Of a stretch of 64,000 nucleotides of DNA, positions 16,684 to 26,163 are shown piece after piece. The stretch is from Rhodospirillaceae bacterium (GTDB taxonomy: Bacteria > Pseudomonadota > Alphaproteobacteria > Thalassobaculales > Thalassobaculaceae), in NCBI GenBank assembly GCA_018401495.1, contig JAGYJX010000018.1, positions 1 to 64,000 on the forward strand, in the 5' to 3' direction. Below the pieces are notes generated by a model. The model saw nothing but the letters and a program-made list of their open reading frames with translations. It made no database searches and was not told the origin of the DNA. Made by a program: the position numbers and the translations under genes. Each line of letters begins with the position of its first letter. Within the stretch, counting starts at the first letter, position 1.

Positions 16684-17400
16684 ATGAGCCGGATCGAGAC
16701 ATTCGAGCGCCTGCGCGCCGTCGGCACCGCGACCGTGTCGATGCAGTTGCTGAAGCGCGGGCTGCGCCACACCGCCGTCGCCGGCGTCAAGCCGCTGGCC
16801 GCCGGCCAGGGCTGCGTGGTCGGCGAAGCCTACACCCTGCGTTTCCTGCCGCTGCGCGAGGACCTCTCGGACCCGTCGGTGCTGGGCGCGCCCGGCTACG
16901 CCCCGCGGGTGGCGATCGAGGAGTGCCCGCCGGGCGCGATCCTGGCGGTCGAGGCGCGTGGCATCGCCACCACCGGCACCCTCGGCGACATCCTGGCCGG
17001 CCGGCTCGCCAAGCGCGGCGTCGCCGCGGTGGTCGCCGACGGCGCGGTGCGCGACGGTGCCGGCGTGACCGCGACCGGCCTGCCGGTCTGGTGCCTTGGC
17101 TCGGCCGCGCCGGCCTCCTTGACCGAACTGTCGGGCGGCAGCGTGCAGGTCGCCATCGCCTGCGGCAACGTGACGATCTTTCCCGGCGACGTGCTGGTCT
17201 GCGACGGCGACGGCGTGGTGGTGGTGCCGGCAGCACTCGCCGACGCGGTCGCCGCCGACGCGGTCGAGCAGGATCGCTTCGAGCGCTGGGTACAGGCGCG
17301 CGTCCAGGAGGGCCGGCCAACCATCGGCCTGTACCCGCCGAACCCTGAGACCAAGGCCGAGTACGAGGCCTGGAAGACGTCCGGGGCCACCACGCCATGA
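16684..17400 (+). CDS. RraA-family protein (HMG/CHA aldolase-like)
   Basis: A 238-residue member of the RraA/MenG-like fold. Catalytic members are 4-hydroxy-4-methyl-2-oxoglutarate or oxaloacetate aldolases/decarboxylases; others bind RNase E. The signature region is GDILAGRLAKRGVAAVVADGAVRDGAGV, which carries the substrate-binding Arg and metal-binding Asp expected in catalytic members. A good ribosome binding site (GGGAGGAAG) precedes the ATG. Its stop overlaps the glycerate kinase start by four bases (ATGA at 17397), so an enzymatic role in C3/C4 acid metabolism is more likely than RNase regulation. Confidence 0.82.
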   Translation: MSRIETFERLRAVGTATVSMQLLKRGLRHTAVAGVKPLAAGQGCVVGEAYTLRFLPLREDLSDPSVLGAPGYAPRVAIEECPPGAILAVEARGIATTGTLGDILAGRLAKRGVAAVVADGAVRDGAGVTATGLPVWCLGSAAPASLTELSGGSVQVAIACGNVTIFPGDVLVCDGDGVVVVPAALADAVAADAVEQDRFERWVQARVQEGRPTIGLYPPNPETKAEYEAWKTSGATTP

Positions 17401-18704
17401 TCGATCCCGAGGCCCTGCTCCGCCGGATGTTCCAGGCCGCCCTCGACGCCGCCGACCCGCGGCTCTGCCTGCCGCCGTTCCTGGCGCCGCTTGCCGCCCG
17501 GCCCTGCGGCGGCCGCACCGTGGTGATCGGCGCCGGCAAGGCGGCGGCGGCGATGGCGGCGGCGACCGAGGCGGTGTGGGCCGAACACGCCCCCGGTGCC
17601 GCGATCGAGGGGCTGGTGGTGACCCGCTACGGCCACGGCTGCCCGACCGCCGGCCGCATCGAGGTGGTCGAGGCCTCCCATCCGGTGCCGGACGACGCCG
17701 GGCGCGCCGCCGCCGGACGGATCCTGGAGCTGGTGCGCGGCCTCGGCGCCGGCGATCGGGTCATCGCGCTGATCTCGGGCGGCGGCTCGGCGCTGCTGAC
17801 CCTGCCGGCCGAGGCGATCAGCCTGGAGGACAAGCAGGCGGTCAACCGCGCCCTGCTGAAATCCGGCGCCTCGATCCACGAGATGAACGCGGTCCGCAAG
17901 CACCTGTCGGCGATCAAGGGCGGGCGCCTGGCCGCCGCCGCCGCCCCGGCCCAAGTGCACGCCTTCCTGATTTCCGACGTGCCGGGTGACGACGTCGACG
18001 TGATCGCCTCGGGCCCGACCGTGCCGGACCCCTCGACCCTGGCCGACGCCCGCGCCGTCCTGGCGAAGTACGCCATCGATCCGCCGGCGGCGGTCGCCCG
18101 CGCCCTCGCCGACCCGGCCTACGAGACCCCGAAGCGCGGCGACCCGATCTTCGAGGGCGTCGAGACCACCATCGTCGCCCGCCCGCAGGCCTCGCTGGAG
18201 GCCGCCGCCGAGGTGGCGCGCGCCGCTGGCGTCGAGCCGGTGATCCTCGGCGACGCCATCGAGGGCGAAGCCCGCGAGGTCGCCATGGTGATGGCCGGCA
18301 TCGCCGCGCAGATCGCCCGCCACGGCCAGCCGGCCGCCGCTCCCGCCGTGCTGCTGTCGGGCGGCGAGACCACGGTCACCGTGCGCGGCCAGGGCCGCGG
18401 CGGCCGCAACGCCGAGTTCCTGACCGCCCTCGCGGTCGCGGTCGAGAAGCGCTGCGCCGACGTCGCCGACTGCATCGCCGCGGTCGCCGGCGACACCGAC
18501 GGCATCGACGGCACCGAGGACAACGCCGGCGCGCTGTTCCTGCCGGGCGATTTGGAGCGCGCCCGCGCCACCGGAGTCGACCTCGCCGGCCACCTCGCCA
18601 ACAACGACGGCTACGGCGCCTTCGAGGCGCTCGGCCGGCTGCTGGTGACCGGGCCCACCCTGACCAACGTCAACGATTTCCGCGCGGTGCTGGTGCTGCC
18701 GTGA
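17397..18704 (+). CDS. Glycerate 2-kinase, type II (GckA/TtuD-like)
   Basis: A 435-residue MOFRL-type glycerate kinase that phosphorylates D-glycerate to 2-phosphoglycerate, feeding lower glycolysis. The N-terminal DUF4147 part has [15 protein letters not shown] and SHPVPDDAG, then [14 protein letters not shown] and [17 protein letters not shown]. The C-terminal MOFRL domain has [23 protein letters not shown] and [16 protein letters not shown]. All hallmark blocks are intact and length is normal. It is translationally coupled to the RraA-family gene before it and to the 4Fe-4S gene after it (start at 18701). Confidence 0.92.
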   Translation: MIDPEALLRRMFQAALDAADPRLCLPPFLAPLAARPCGGRTVVIGAGKAAAAMAAATEAVWAEHAPGAAIEGLVVTRYGHGCPTAGRIEVVEASHPVPDDAGRAAAGRILELVRGLGAGDRVIALISGGGSALLTLPAEAISLEDKQAVNRALLKSGASIHEMNAVRKHLSAIKGGRLAAAAAPAQVHAFLISDVPGDDVDVIASGPTVPDPSTLADARAVLAKYAIDPPAAVARALADPAYETPKRGDPIFEGVETTIVARPQASLEAAAEVARAAGVEPVILGDAIEGEAREVAMVMAGIAAQIARHGQPAAAPAVLLSGGETTVTVRGQGRGGRNAEFLTALAVAVEKRCADVADCIAAVAGDTDGIDGTEDNAGALFLPGDLERARATGVDLAGHLANNDGYGAFEALGRLLVTGPTLTNVNDFRAVLVLP

Positions 18705-19357
18705 CCCCGGCCGACGAGCCGGGGTGGTGGGCCGACCTGCGGGCGGCGACCGAACCGTCCGGCTTCCGGCTGAACGGCGGTTTCCACGACGACGCGGACG
18801 CCACGGTGGTGGTGATCGGCCACGCCGGGCCCGGGCTGTGGGAGCGGTTCAGCGCCGAGCGGCCGGCCGGCCCCGACCCGCTCGACGGCTGGACCCGGGC
18901 GACGCTCACGCCGGTCGCCGCGCGGTTCGGCGCGGTGCTGGTACTTCCCAACGACGGCCGACCCTACCGCCCGTTCCAGCGCTGGGCGATGCGCGCCGAA
19001 GCCGTGCACCCGAGTCCGCTCGGTCTGCTGATCCACCCCGAGCACGGCCTCTGGCACGCGCTCCGCGCCGCCCTGCTGTTCCGCGACCGTCGCGCCCTGC
19101 CGGCTCGCGCCGAGGCGCCGTCGCCCTGCGCGACCTGCGCCGGGCGGCCGTGCCTGACAACGTGCCCGGTCGACGCCTTCAATGGGAATTCCTTCGCGGC
19201 CGACCGGTGCGCCGCCCATGTCCGCTCGGCCGCCGGCACCGACTGCCGCGAGCACGGCTGCCGGGCGCGGCGGGCCTGCCCGGTCGGGCGGGAACGGGCC
19301 TGGGCCGACGAGCAGCAGGCGTTCCACATGGCGGCGTTCCTGCAAGGCCGCTCCTGA
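18701..19357 (+). CDS. 4Fe-4S cluster protein, QueG-like C-terminus
   Basis: A 218-residue protein whose last third holds two cysteine groups. The first is [18 protein letters not shown], a CxxCx4Cx3CP cluster motif. The second is set by the cysteines in [16 protein letters not shown]. This resembles the ferredoxin-like end of epoxyqueuosine reductases and related proteins, but the cobalamin-binding N-terminal domain is not evident. The start overlaps the glycerate kinase stop (GTGA), so it is in the same operon. The redox partner and role are unknown; an electron-transfer function is inferred from the clusters alone. Confidence 0.65.
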   Translation: MTPADEPGWWADLRAATEPSGFRLNGGFHDDADATVVVIGHAGPGLWERFSAERPAGPDPLDGWTRATLTPVAARFGAVLVLPNDGRPYRPFQRWAMRAEAVHPSPLGLLIHPEHGLWHALRAALLFRDRRALPARAEAPSPCATCAGRPCLTTCPVDAFNGNSFAADRCAAHVRSAAGTDCREHGCRARRACPVGRERAWADEQQAFHMAAFLQGRS

Positions 19358-19365
19358 CCCCGGCC

Positions 19366-19571
19366 GGCCCTTCGCGGCCGCGCGCAGCGCGGCTCCTCAG
19401 GGCGACAGAGGTGGGTTTGCTGCCGACAGAAGTGGGGTTGCCTGCCAATTCCCTCCCTCGCGTCGAACACCAGGCATTCAAATGGCGGCGTTCCCCAGCT
19501 TCCTCGATCAGGCCGGCCACTCCCCCCTCTGTCGCCCTGAGGAGCCCGACGCAGTCGGGCCGCGAAGGGCC
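19366..19571. repeat. Palindromic intergenic repeat pair (family B, locus 1)
   Basis: Two inverted half-elements lie at 19366-19411 and 19526-19571. Each reads GGCCCTTCGCGGCC, then an inner hairpin, then GCTCCTCAGGGCGACAGAGG. The inner hairpins differ (CGCG-CAG-CGCG against CCCGAC-TGC-GTCGGG) yet each is self-complementary. The ~115-base spacer has no supported gene. The 335-base gap between the 4Fe-4S gene and fhs is mostly this element. Confidence 0.75.
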
Positions 19572-19692
19572 GGGCGCCGCCCCAACGCCGCCCCGAAGCC
19601 CGTCCGCGTCGGAAATCGCACACCGACCCGCCCGCCTTGCGCTACCGTCGCCGGCAACGGAACAGCAGTCCGCCCGAGGGAGGGAACCGGCC

Positions 19693-21365
19693 ATGGTGAA
19701 GTCCGACATCGAGATCGCCCGCGAGGCCCGCATGAAGCCGATCATGGAGATCGGCGCCGGCCTCGGCATCGCGGCCGAGCATCTCAGCCCCTACGGCCAC
19801 ACCAAGGCGAAGCTCGACCTCGGCTACATCGATTCGTTGGCCGACCGGCCGGACGGCAAGCTGATCCTGGTGACCGGCATCAACCCGACGGCGGCCGGCG
19901 AGGGCAAGACCACCACCACGGTCGGGCTCGGCGACGCGCTGAACCGGATCGGCAAGCGCGCCGCCATCTGCCTGCGCGAGCCGTCGCTCGGGCCCTGCTT
20001 CGGGGTCAAGGGCGGGGCGGCCGGCGGCGGTTACGCCCAGGTGGTGCCGATGGAGGACATCAACCTCCACTTCACCGGCGACTTCCACGCCATCGCCGCC
20101 GCCAACAACCTGCTGGCGGCGCTGATCGACAACCACGTCTACTGGGGCAACTCGGCCGGCCTCGACCCGCGGCGCATCACCTGGCGCCGGGCGCTGGACA
20201 TGAACGACCGGGCGCTGCGCTCGATCGTCAACTCGCTCGGCGGCGTCGCCAACGGCTTCCCGCGCGAGGACGGCTTCGACATCGTGGTCGCCTCCGAGGT
20301 CATGGCGATCCTGTGCCTGTCGACCGGGATCGAGGACCTGAAGCGCCGGCTCGGCAACATCGTGGTCGGCTACACCCGCGACAAGGCGCCGGTGTTCGCC
20401 CGCGACCTGGAGGCCGACGGCGCCATGACCGTGCTGCTGAAGGACGCGCTGTCGCCGAACCTGGTGCAGACGCTGGAGAACAACCCGGCCTTCATCCACG
20501 GCGGCCCGTTCGCCAACATCGCCCACGGCTGCAACTCGGTGATGGCAACCCGCACGGCGCTGAAGCTCGCCGACTACGTGGTGACCGAGGCCGGCTTCGG
20601 CGCCGACCTCGGGGCCGAGAAGTTCTTCGACATCAAGTGCCGCAAGGCCGGGTTGTCGCCGGCCGCCGCGGTCGTGGTCGGCACCGTGCGCGCCCTCAAG
20701 ATGCACGGCGGCGTCACCAAGGACGCGCTCGGCGTCGAGAACGTCGAGGCGGTGCGCCGCGGCGTGTCGAACATCGCCCGCCACGTCGAGAACACCGCCA
20801 AGTTCGGGGTGCCGGTGGCGGTCGCGCTGAACCGCTTCGTCACCGACACCGACGCCGAGATCGAGGCGGTGCGTGCCGAGCTGGCGACCCTCGGGGTCGA
20901 CGCCATCGAGTGCACCCACTGGTCGGACGGCTCGGCCGGCACCGTCGACCTCGCCCACCACGTGGTCGAACTGGCCGAGAGCGGGCGCGCCGCCTTCAAG
21001 CCGCTGTACCCCGACGCCGCCAGCCTGGAGGACAAGGTGCGCACCATCGCGCGCGAGATCTACCGGGCCGACGACATCGCGCTGGAGGCCAAGACCCGGG
21101 CGCAGTTCAAGGAGATCGAGGCGCTCGGCGGCGGCGGTTTCCCGGTCTGCATCGCCAAGACCCAGTACAGCTTCTCCACCGATCCGAACGCCAAGGGCGC
21201 GCCGACCGGCCACACCTGCCGGTGCGCGAGGTGCGGCTGTCGAACGGGGCGGAGTTCGTGGTGGTGATCTGCGGCGAGATCATGACCATGCCCGGCCTGC
21301 CGAAGGTGCCGGCCGCCAACAAGATCGGCCTGAACGCCCAGGGTCAGATCGAAGGGCTGTTCTGA
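19693..21365 (+). CDS. fhs: Formate-tetrahydrofolate ligase (frameshifted in the assembly)
   Basis: This enzyme makes 10-formyl-tetrahydrofolate from formate, ATP and THF in one-carbon metabolism. The start [17 protein letters not shown] is typical. The P-loop [20 protein letters not shown], the [22 protein letters not shown] block, [25 protein letters not shown] and [12 protein letters not shown] are all present. A missing C near 21218 shifts the last ~50 residues ([20 protein letters not shown] to GLF) into another phase; corrected, the protein is about 557 residues, the normal size. Such damage in a conserved enzyme looks like a base-calling error. It stands as a single gene before the BenE-like transporter. 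Confidence 0.93.
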
Positions 21366-21387
21366 CGCAGCACGGCCGACCGCCGCC

Positions 21388-22545
21388 ATGCCGCCGTTGC
21401 AACCGCTGTCGATCGGCCTGCTGGCCGCCGTCGTCGGCTTCGCCAGCGCCTTCACCATCGTCCTGCAGGGGCTGACCGCCGCCGGTGCCTCGCCGGCCGA
21501 GGCGGCGTCGGGACTGATGGCGCTGTGCATCGGCCAGGGCCTGCTCGGCCTGTGGCTCAGCCGGCGCACGCGGATGCCGATCGCGATCGCCTGGTCGACG
21601 CCCGGGGCGGCCCTGCTCATCGCCACCGGCACGCCGGACGGCGGGTTCCCGGCCGCCGTCGGCGCTTTCCTGGTGTGCGCCGGGCTGATCGTCGCCGCCG
21701 GGCTGTGGCGACCGTTCGGGCGGGCGGTCTCCTCGATCCCGCCGGCGCTGTCGAACGCCATGCTCGCCGGGGTGCTGCTGGATCTCTGCCTGGCGCCGGT
21801 GCGCGCGGTCGGCGCCATGCCCGAACTGGCGCTGCCGATCGTGCTGGCCTGGGCGCTCGCCTGGCGCTGGACCCGGCTGTACGCGGTGCCGGTGGCGGTG
21901 GTGGTCGCCGCCGGAGTCATAGCCGTCGCCACCGACCTGCCGGACGGCGCGCTTTCCGGTGCCTGGGCGCTGCCGATCCCGGTTGCACCGGTGTTCCTGC
22001 CGGACGCCCTGATCGGCATCGCCCTGCCGCTGTTCGTCGTGACCATGGCGTCGCAGAACCTGCCGGGCCTGGCGGTGCTGAACGCCAACGGTTACCGCCC
22101 GGCCGCTTCGACGATGTTCGTCGCCACCGGCCTCGCCAGCGCCGCCAGCGCGCCGTTCGGCGGCCACGCCCTCAACCTCGCCGCCATCACCGCGGCGCTC
22201 TGCGCCGGTCCCGAGGCGCATCCCGATCCGGCCCGGCGCTGGATCGCCTCGGCTGTGGCCGGCGGCGCCTACGTGGCGATCGGCCTGTGCGCCGGCCTCG
22301 CCGCGGCGTTCGTCGCGGCCTCGCCGCCGCTGCTGATCCAGGCGGTGGCCGGGCTGGCGCTGCTGGCCAGCCTGGGCTCGGCGCTGACCGGCGCGCTGGC
22401 CCGCGAGGAGGATCGCCTGCCGGCGGTGCTGGCCTTCGTGACCACCGCCTCGGGGCTGTCTTTCTTCGGAATCGGCGCGGCTTTCTGGGGTTTGATCGCC
22501 GGCGGCGCGCTGATGATCCTGGCCCGATCCGGCCGGAAGGATTGA
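21388..22545 (+). CDS. benE: BenE-family transporter (benzoate/H+ symporter family)
   Basis: A 385-residue polytopic membrane protein of the BenE family, with about 12 hydrophobic segments. Characteristic stretches are GFASAFTIVLQGLTAAGAS, IAWSTPGAALLIATG, LSNAMLAGVLLDLCLAPV, LFVVTMASQNLPGLAVLNANGY and APFGGHALNLAAITAALCAGPEAH. BenE proteins import benzoate or related solutes with protons. No benzoate catabolic gene is nearby, so the substrate may differ. It starts 22 bases after fhs and could be cotranscribed. Confidence 0.85.
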   Translation: MPPLQPLSIGLLAAVVGFASAFTIVLQGLTAAGASPAEAASGLMALCIGQGLLGLWLSRRTRMPIAIAWSTPGAALLIATGTPDGGFPAAVGAFLVCAGLIVAAGLWRPFGRAVSSIPPALSNAMLAGVLLDLCLAPVRAVGAMPELALPIVLAWALAWRWTRLYAVPVAVVVAAGVIAVATDLPDGALSGAWALPIPVAPVFLPDALIGIALPLFVVTMASQNLPGLAVLNANGYRPAASTMFVATGLASAASAPFGGHALNLAAITAALCAGPEAHPDPARRWIASAVAGGAYVAIGLCAGLAAAFVAASPPLLIQAVAGLALLASLGSALTGALAREEDRLPAVLAFVTTASGLSFFGIGAAFWGLIAGGALMILARSGRKD

Positions 22546-22554
22546 GATATTTTC

Positions 22555-22583
22555 TTGCGCAATAGGCTGAAATGCACCATATA
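22555..22583 (+). promoter_or_regulatory. Predicted sigma70-type promoter of the cold-shock group
   Basis: TTGCGC at 22555-22560 and CATATA at 22578-22583 are separated by exactly 17 bases. The site lies about 130 bases upstream of the csp start codon, leaving the long 5' leader usual for cold-shock genes. It is a prediction from spacing and sequence only. Confidence 0.5.
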
Positions 22584-22714
22584 GGCGCCATCGAACGCGC
22601 TTGGGCGTATCCGAGTCACGGCACGACCGCGAAACAGGTTTTCTCCCAAACAGCAGTTTGATTCCCCCGCTGCAAAGGTGCGGCGGGTCGTTCCACGTTT
22701 GGGAGATGAACCAA

Positions 22715-22921
22715 ATGGCTACTGGTACCGTGAAGTGGTTCAACGCGACGAAGGGCTACGGCTTTATTGAGCCCGAAGACGGTTCGTCTGATGTGTTCGT
22801 GCATATTTCGGCAGTCGAGCGAGCTGGCATCGCTTCCCTCAACGAGGGCCAGAAGGTGTCGTTCGAGGTTGAGCGCGGCCGTAACGGCAAGTATGCCGCT
22901 ACCGACCTGCGTCCGCTCTGA
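22715..22921 (+). CDS. cspA: Cold-shock domain protein
   Basis: A 68-residue CSD protein, a single-stranded RNA/DNA-binding chaperone that melts RNA structure at low temperature. The RNA-binding motifs KGYGFI (RNP1) and VFVHI (RNP2) and the start [10 protein letters not shown] are all present. The ATG at 22715 is preferred over one nine bases upstream because GGGAG lies at the right distance. It heads a group with infA and a DEAD-box helicase, all linked to translation in the cold. A hairpin at 22941-22963 separates it from infA and could limit read-through. Confidence 0.95.
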   Translation: MATGTVKWFNATKGYGFIEPEDGSSDVFVHISAVERAGIASLNEGQKVSFEVERGRNGKYAATDLRPL

Positions 22922-22940
22922 ACGGGCACCGCTCGAGACC

Positions 22941-22963
22941 GCGCCCGACCTCCGGTCGGGCGC
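22941..22963 (+). terminator. Intercistronic hairpin between csp and infA
   Basis: GCGCCCGAC and GTCGGGCGC form a perfect 9-bp stem with a five-base loop. It is not followed by a T tract, so it is more likely a partial terminator or mRNA-end stabiliser than a full stop. Confidence 0.5.
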
Positions 22964-22992
22964 GTCCCTCCGCCAACCGCTGAGGAGCGAGC

Positions 22993-23277
22993 ATGGCCAA
23001 GGACGATCTGATTGAATTCGAGGGCGTCGTCCGCGACGTCCTGCCTGACGGGCTCTACCGGATCGAGCTCGACAACGGTCACGACATCATCGCCTACACC
23101 GCCGGACGGATGAAGAAGTTCCGGATCCGCATTCTGGCTGGCGACCGCGTGACCGTCGAGATGACGCCTTACGACCTTACCAAGGGGCGCATCAATTTCC
23201 GCCACAAGGACGAGCGTGCTGGTACCGGACCTACCGGACCGGGCGCGCGCCGCCCGCCCCCGCGCAAGCGCCGTTGA
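22993..23277 (+). CDS. infA: Translation initiation factor IF-1, with C-terminal extension
   Basis: IF-1 binds the 30S A site during initiation. Residues 1-72 are a complete OB-fold IF-1: [50 protein letters not shown] and [11 protein letters not shown]. The protein then continues about 20 residues as a Gly/Pro/Arg-rich basic tail, giving 94 residues against the usual ~72. A strong GAGGAG site precedes the ATG. The position between csp and the helicase suggests a cold-associated copy; whether another infA exists in the genome cannot be seen. Confidence 0.95.
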   Translation: MAKDDLIEFEGVVRDVLPDGLYRIELDNGHDIIAYTAGRMKKFRIRILAGDRVTVEMTPYDLTKGRINFRHKDERAGTGPTGPGARRPPPRKRR

Positions 23278-23318
23278 CGATCCCCGTCCGGCGCCGCGGG
23301 CGCACCCGAAGGACTTAA

Positions 23319-24662
23319 ATGACTGTTCAGGATTTCCGCTCGCTCGGCCTCGCCGAGACGATTCTGCGGACCGCCGCGACCTGCGGCTTCACCGTTCCGA
23401 CCCCCATTCAGATCGGCGCCATTCCGCCCCTGATGGCCGGGCGCGACCTGCTGGGCCTGGCCCAGACCGGCACCGGCAAGACCGCCGCCTTCTGCCTGCC
23501 CATGCTGCACCGTTTCGCAGCCGCCGGCAGCGACAAGCGCATTCCCAAGGCGCCGCGGGCGCTGATCCTCACCCCGACCCGTGAACTGGCGGTGCAGATC
23601 GCCGGCGTCGTCGAGACCTTCGGCCGGCCGCTCAGCCTGCGGCAGGCGCTCGTCCACGGCGGCGTCTCGGCGCGGCCCCAGGCGGTCGCTCTGCAGCGCG
23701 GCGTCGACGTGCTGGTCGCCACCCCGGGCCGACTGCTCGACCTGATCAACCAGCGCGCGGTGTTCCTCGACAAGGTCGAGTACTTCGTGCTGGACGAGGC
23801 CGACCGGATGCTTGACCTCGGCTTCGTGCGCGACGTCAAGCGGATCGCCGCCCTGGTGCCCGCGAACCGCCAGACGGCGCTGTTCTCGGCCACCATGCCG
23901 CAGTCGATCATCGAGCTGACAGAGAGCCTGCTGCGCAACCCCGAGCGGGTCGAGATCACCCCGACCACGACCCCGATCGAGCGCATCCGGCAGAGCGTCA
24001 TGTTCGTCGCCCGGGCCAACAAGCGGACCCTGCTGTCGGGCCTGCTGGCGACCCCCGAGGTCTCCCGGGCGATCGTGTTCGTGCGCACCAAGCACGGCGT
24101 CGACCGCGTGGTGGACGCCCTCAAGCGCGACGGCCTGCTGGCCGAGGGGCTGCACGGCAACAAGAGCCAGGGGGCCCGCCAGACCGCGCTCGACGCGTTC
24201 CGCCGCGGCCGCCTGCCGATCCTGGTGGCCACCGACATCGCGGCGCGCGGCATCGACGTGCACGAGATCAGCCACGTCATCAACCTTGACCTGCCGGACG
24301 TGCCGGAGACCTACGTGCACCGGATCGGGCGCACCGCCCGGGCCGGCGCCGAGGGCATCGCGGTCTCGTTCTGCGAGGCCGAGGAGGTCGGCAACCTGAT
24401 GGCGATCGAGCAGGCCACCCGTCGCAGCATCGACATCGACGTGACCCACGGCTACCACGACGCCGGGATCGAGGCGATGTACCGCTCCGGCCGGCGCCCG
24501 CCGGTCGCGGCGTCGCAGCGCGCCCGCCGCAACAACAACAGCAACGGCGGTGGCGGTCGTCCCAAGCAGGAGCAGCAGCGCCGCGCCCAGCCGCCGGCCC
24601 GCCGCAACGACGACGGCAACCGTCGCCCGCGCCGGACCGCCGAGGCGCGTCCGTCGGCGTAA
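23319..24662 (+). CDS. DEAD-box ATP-dependent RNA helicase, RhlE-like
   Basis: A 447-residue helicase with every core motif in order: Q-motif region (PTPIQIGAIPPLM), AQTGTGKTAAF (I), PTRELAVQI (Ia), TPGRLLDLIN (Ib), DEADRMLDLGF (II), SATMP (III), ATDIAARGIDV (V) and HRIGRTARAG (VI). The C-terminal 65 residues are Arg/Asn/Gln-rich and basic, a common RNA-binding tail in RhlE-type proteins. It probably unwinds structured RNA during cold adaptation or ribosome assembly, which fits the upstream csp and infA. A rho-independent terminator follows. Confidence 0.93.
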   Translation: MTVQDFRSLGLAETILRTAATCGFTVPTPIQIGAIPPLMAGRDLLGLAQTGTGKTAAFCLPMLHRFAAAGSDKRIPKAPRALILTPTRELAVQIAGVVETFGRPLSLRQALVHGGVSARPQAVALQRGVDVLVATPGRLLDLINQRAVFLDKVEYFVLDEADRMLDLGFVRDVKRIAALVPANRQTALFSATMPQSIIELTESLLRNPERVEITPTTTPIERIRQSVMFVARANKRTLLSGLLATPEVSRAIVFVRTKHGVDRVVDALKRDGLLAEGLHGNKSQGARQTALDAFRRGRLPILVATDIAARGIDVHEISHVINLDLPDVPETYVHRIGRTARAGAEGIAVSFCEAEEVGNLMAIEQATRRSIDIDVTHGYHDAGIEAMYRSGRRPPVAASQRARRNNNSNGGGGRPKQEQQRRAQPPARRNDDGNRRPRRTAEARPSA

Positions 24663-24707
24663 GCCATCGCGGGTGGGCCGTCAGGCCCGCCGGTGAAAGT
24701 CAGGAAG

Positions 24708-24738
24708 CGGGACGGTCAGACGTGATCGTCCCGTTTTT
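24708..24738 (+). terminator. Rho-independent terminator after the helicase gene
   Basis: CGGGACG (24708-24714) pairs with CGTCCCG (24727-24733), followed at once by TTTTTC. It lies 46 bases after the helicase stop and overlaps the 3' end of the convergent small gene. Confidence 0.7.
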
Positions 24739-24967
24739 CTTTGGCGACGTAGGCGCCGGACTTGTCGCGCACCAGGTCGAGCACGCCGCCCTTGCCGTCG
24801 GGGGCACGGCCGTCATCCCGGGCGGCGGCGTCACGCCGGGTCTCGTCACGCCGGGTCTCCGCCAGCTTGCGCTTGCGGGCTTCGTCGAGCCGCCCGATCA
24901 GCTTGAAGCCGAACCAGACCGCCGCGAGGATGGCGATGAGCGCCAGGGCCTTCGAGATGCTGAACAT
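24716..24967 (-). CDS. Small membrane-anchored protein of unknown function
   Basis: An 83-residue protein with one N-terminal membrane helix (ALALIAILAAVWFGFKLIG) and a long charged, Arg/Asp-rich cytoplasmic tail ending LDLVRDKSGAYVAKEKRDD. The sequence includes a short direct duplication, ETRRDETRRDA. It lies 95 bases downstream of the sppA-type peptidase on the same strand. The tail pattern recalls small proteins I have seen beside peptidase genes, but I cannot assign a family. Confidence 0.6.
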   Translation of the reverse strand: MFSISKALALIAILAAVWFGFKLIGRLDEARKRKLAETRRDETRRDAAARDDGRAPDGKGGVLDLVRDKSGAYVAKEKRDDHV

Positions 24968-25062
24968 CGGATGGTTTTACCTCGCCGCCGGCACGACGCA
25001 AGGGTGACGGTGGTCCCGCCCGCCCGGCACTACCGGCACTACCGTGTAACCGCGATCGCGGT

Positions 25063-25943
25063 TCAGAGCCCGAACCGCGACCAGAGGGCCCGTTCCTCGA
25101 CCGCCGCGACCAGCCCGTCGGCCCAGCCTTCGAACAACCCGTCGCCGGCGCCACGCCACTCCGCGCCCGCGCCCGCGCCGAGGCCGACAATCCCGAGCCG
25201 CCGGGCAAGCCCCGGGCGCCGGCCCATGGTGCGGAAGCGGGTCCGCGCGCCGTAGCGCTCGCGCAGCGTCCGCCGCACCTCGCCCTCGCCGTCGACCAGC
25301 CCGAGTTCGATGCCGCGCGCCCCGGTCCAGAACTTGCCCTCGAGCAGCTCCGGGTCTTCGTCGGGACGCAAGCGGTCGCCGCGGCGGGCGCGCACCCAGG
25401 CGATGAAATGCGCGTGCATCTCGGACTGGACCGCCTTCAGATGCACAACGTCCTCGTCGCGCTCGGGCCGGAACGGATCCAGCAGCGCCTTGCGGGAGCC
25501 GGCGGAGTGCACACGCCGCTCGATCCCGAGCTTGCCGATCGCCTCCTGGAAGCCGAAGCCGGCGCTGATGACGCCGATCGACCCGACGATCGAGGTCGCG
25601 GTCACGCGGATCTCGTCGGCGGCGCAGGCCAGCCAGTACCCGCCGGAGGCCGCGACGTCCTCGACGAACGCCACCACCGGCTTGTCGTGCTCGGCCGCGA
25701 GATCTCGGATCCGGCCGGCGATCAGCTCGGACTGCACCGGCGAGCCGCCGGGGAGTTCACCACCAGCGCCACGGCGGTCACCGCGCGCGGCCGGAAGGCC
25801 GCCTCCAGCAGCGGCGCCACGGTGTCGATGGTGAGGCCGCGGCGCAGCGGGCCGACAGTGCCGATGACGCCGCGCAGCGGCACGATCGAGACCACCGGGG
25901 GTCGCCCGCGAACCCGGTCGAGCAGGGGATCTATCCAGGACAT
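25063..25943 (-). CDS. sppA: S49 signal-peptide peptidase family protein (frameshifted in the assembly)
   Basis: A short-form SppA, an inner-membrane-associated serine/lysine protease that clears cleaved signal peptides. The start MSWIDPLLDRVRGRPPVVSIVPLRGVIG leads to LVVNSP. The continuation GGSPVQSELI lies in another phase because one C is missing in a run near 25747. After the break come VAFVEDVAASGGYWLACAADEI, with the nucleophilic Ser, and SRKALLDPF, with the general-base Lys, so catalysis would be intact. Corrected length is about 293 residues. The junction falls exactly within the conserved NSPGG motif, supporting a sequencing indel. Confidence 0.85.
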
Positions 25944-26163
25944 GGAAGCTAGATAGGGCACCGCGGGTCCGATCACAATGCGGCTTCGGCGCGCCGACCG
26001 CCCGGGCGATTCCCCGCGGCCGCGCGCCGGCTACCGACCCGGCCCCGGCGCCGAAGCCGACGGACTGCGCCGATCCCCGGCGCCGCTCGACAGCGGCCGG
26101 CGCCGACAGCACACTGCGCCCGTCGACCGGGCGGGGGCGTCCGGTCCTATCGCGGGGGTACGC

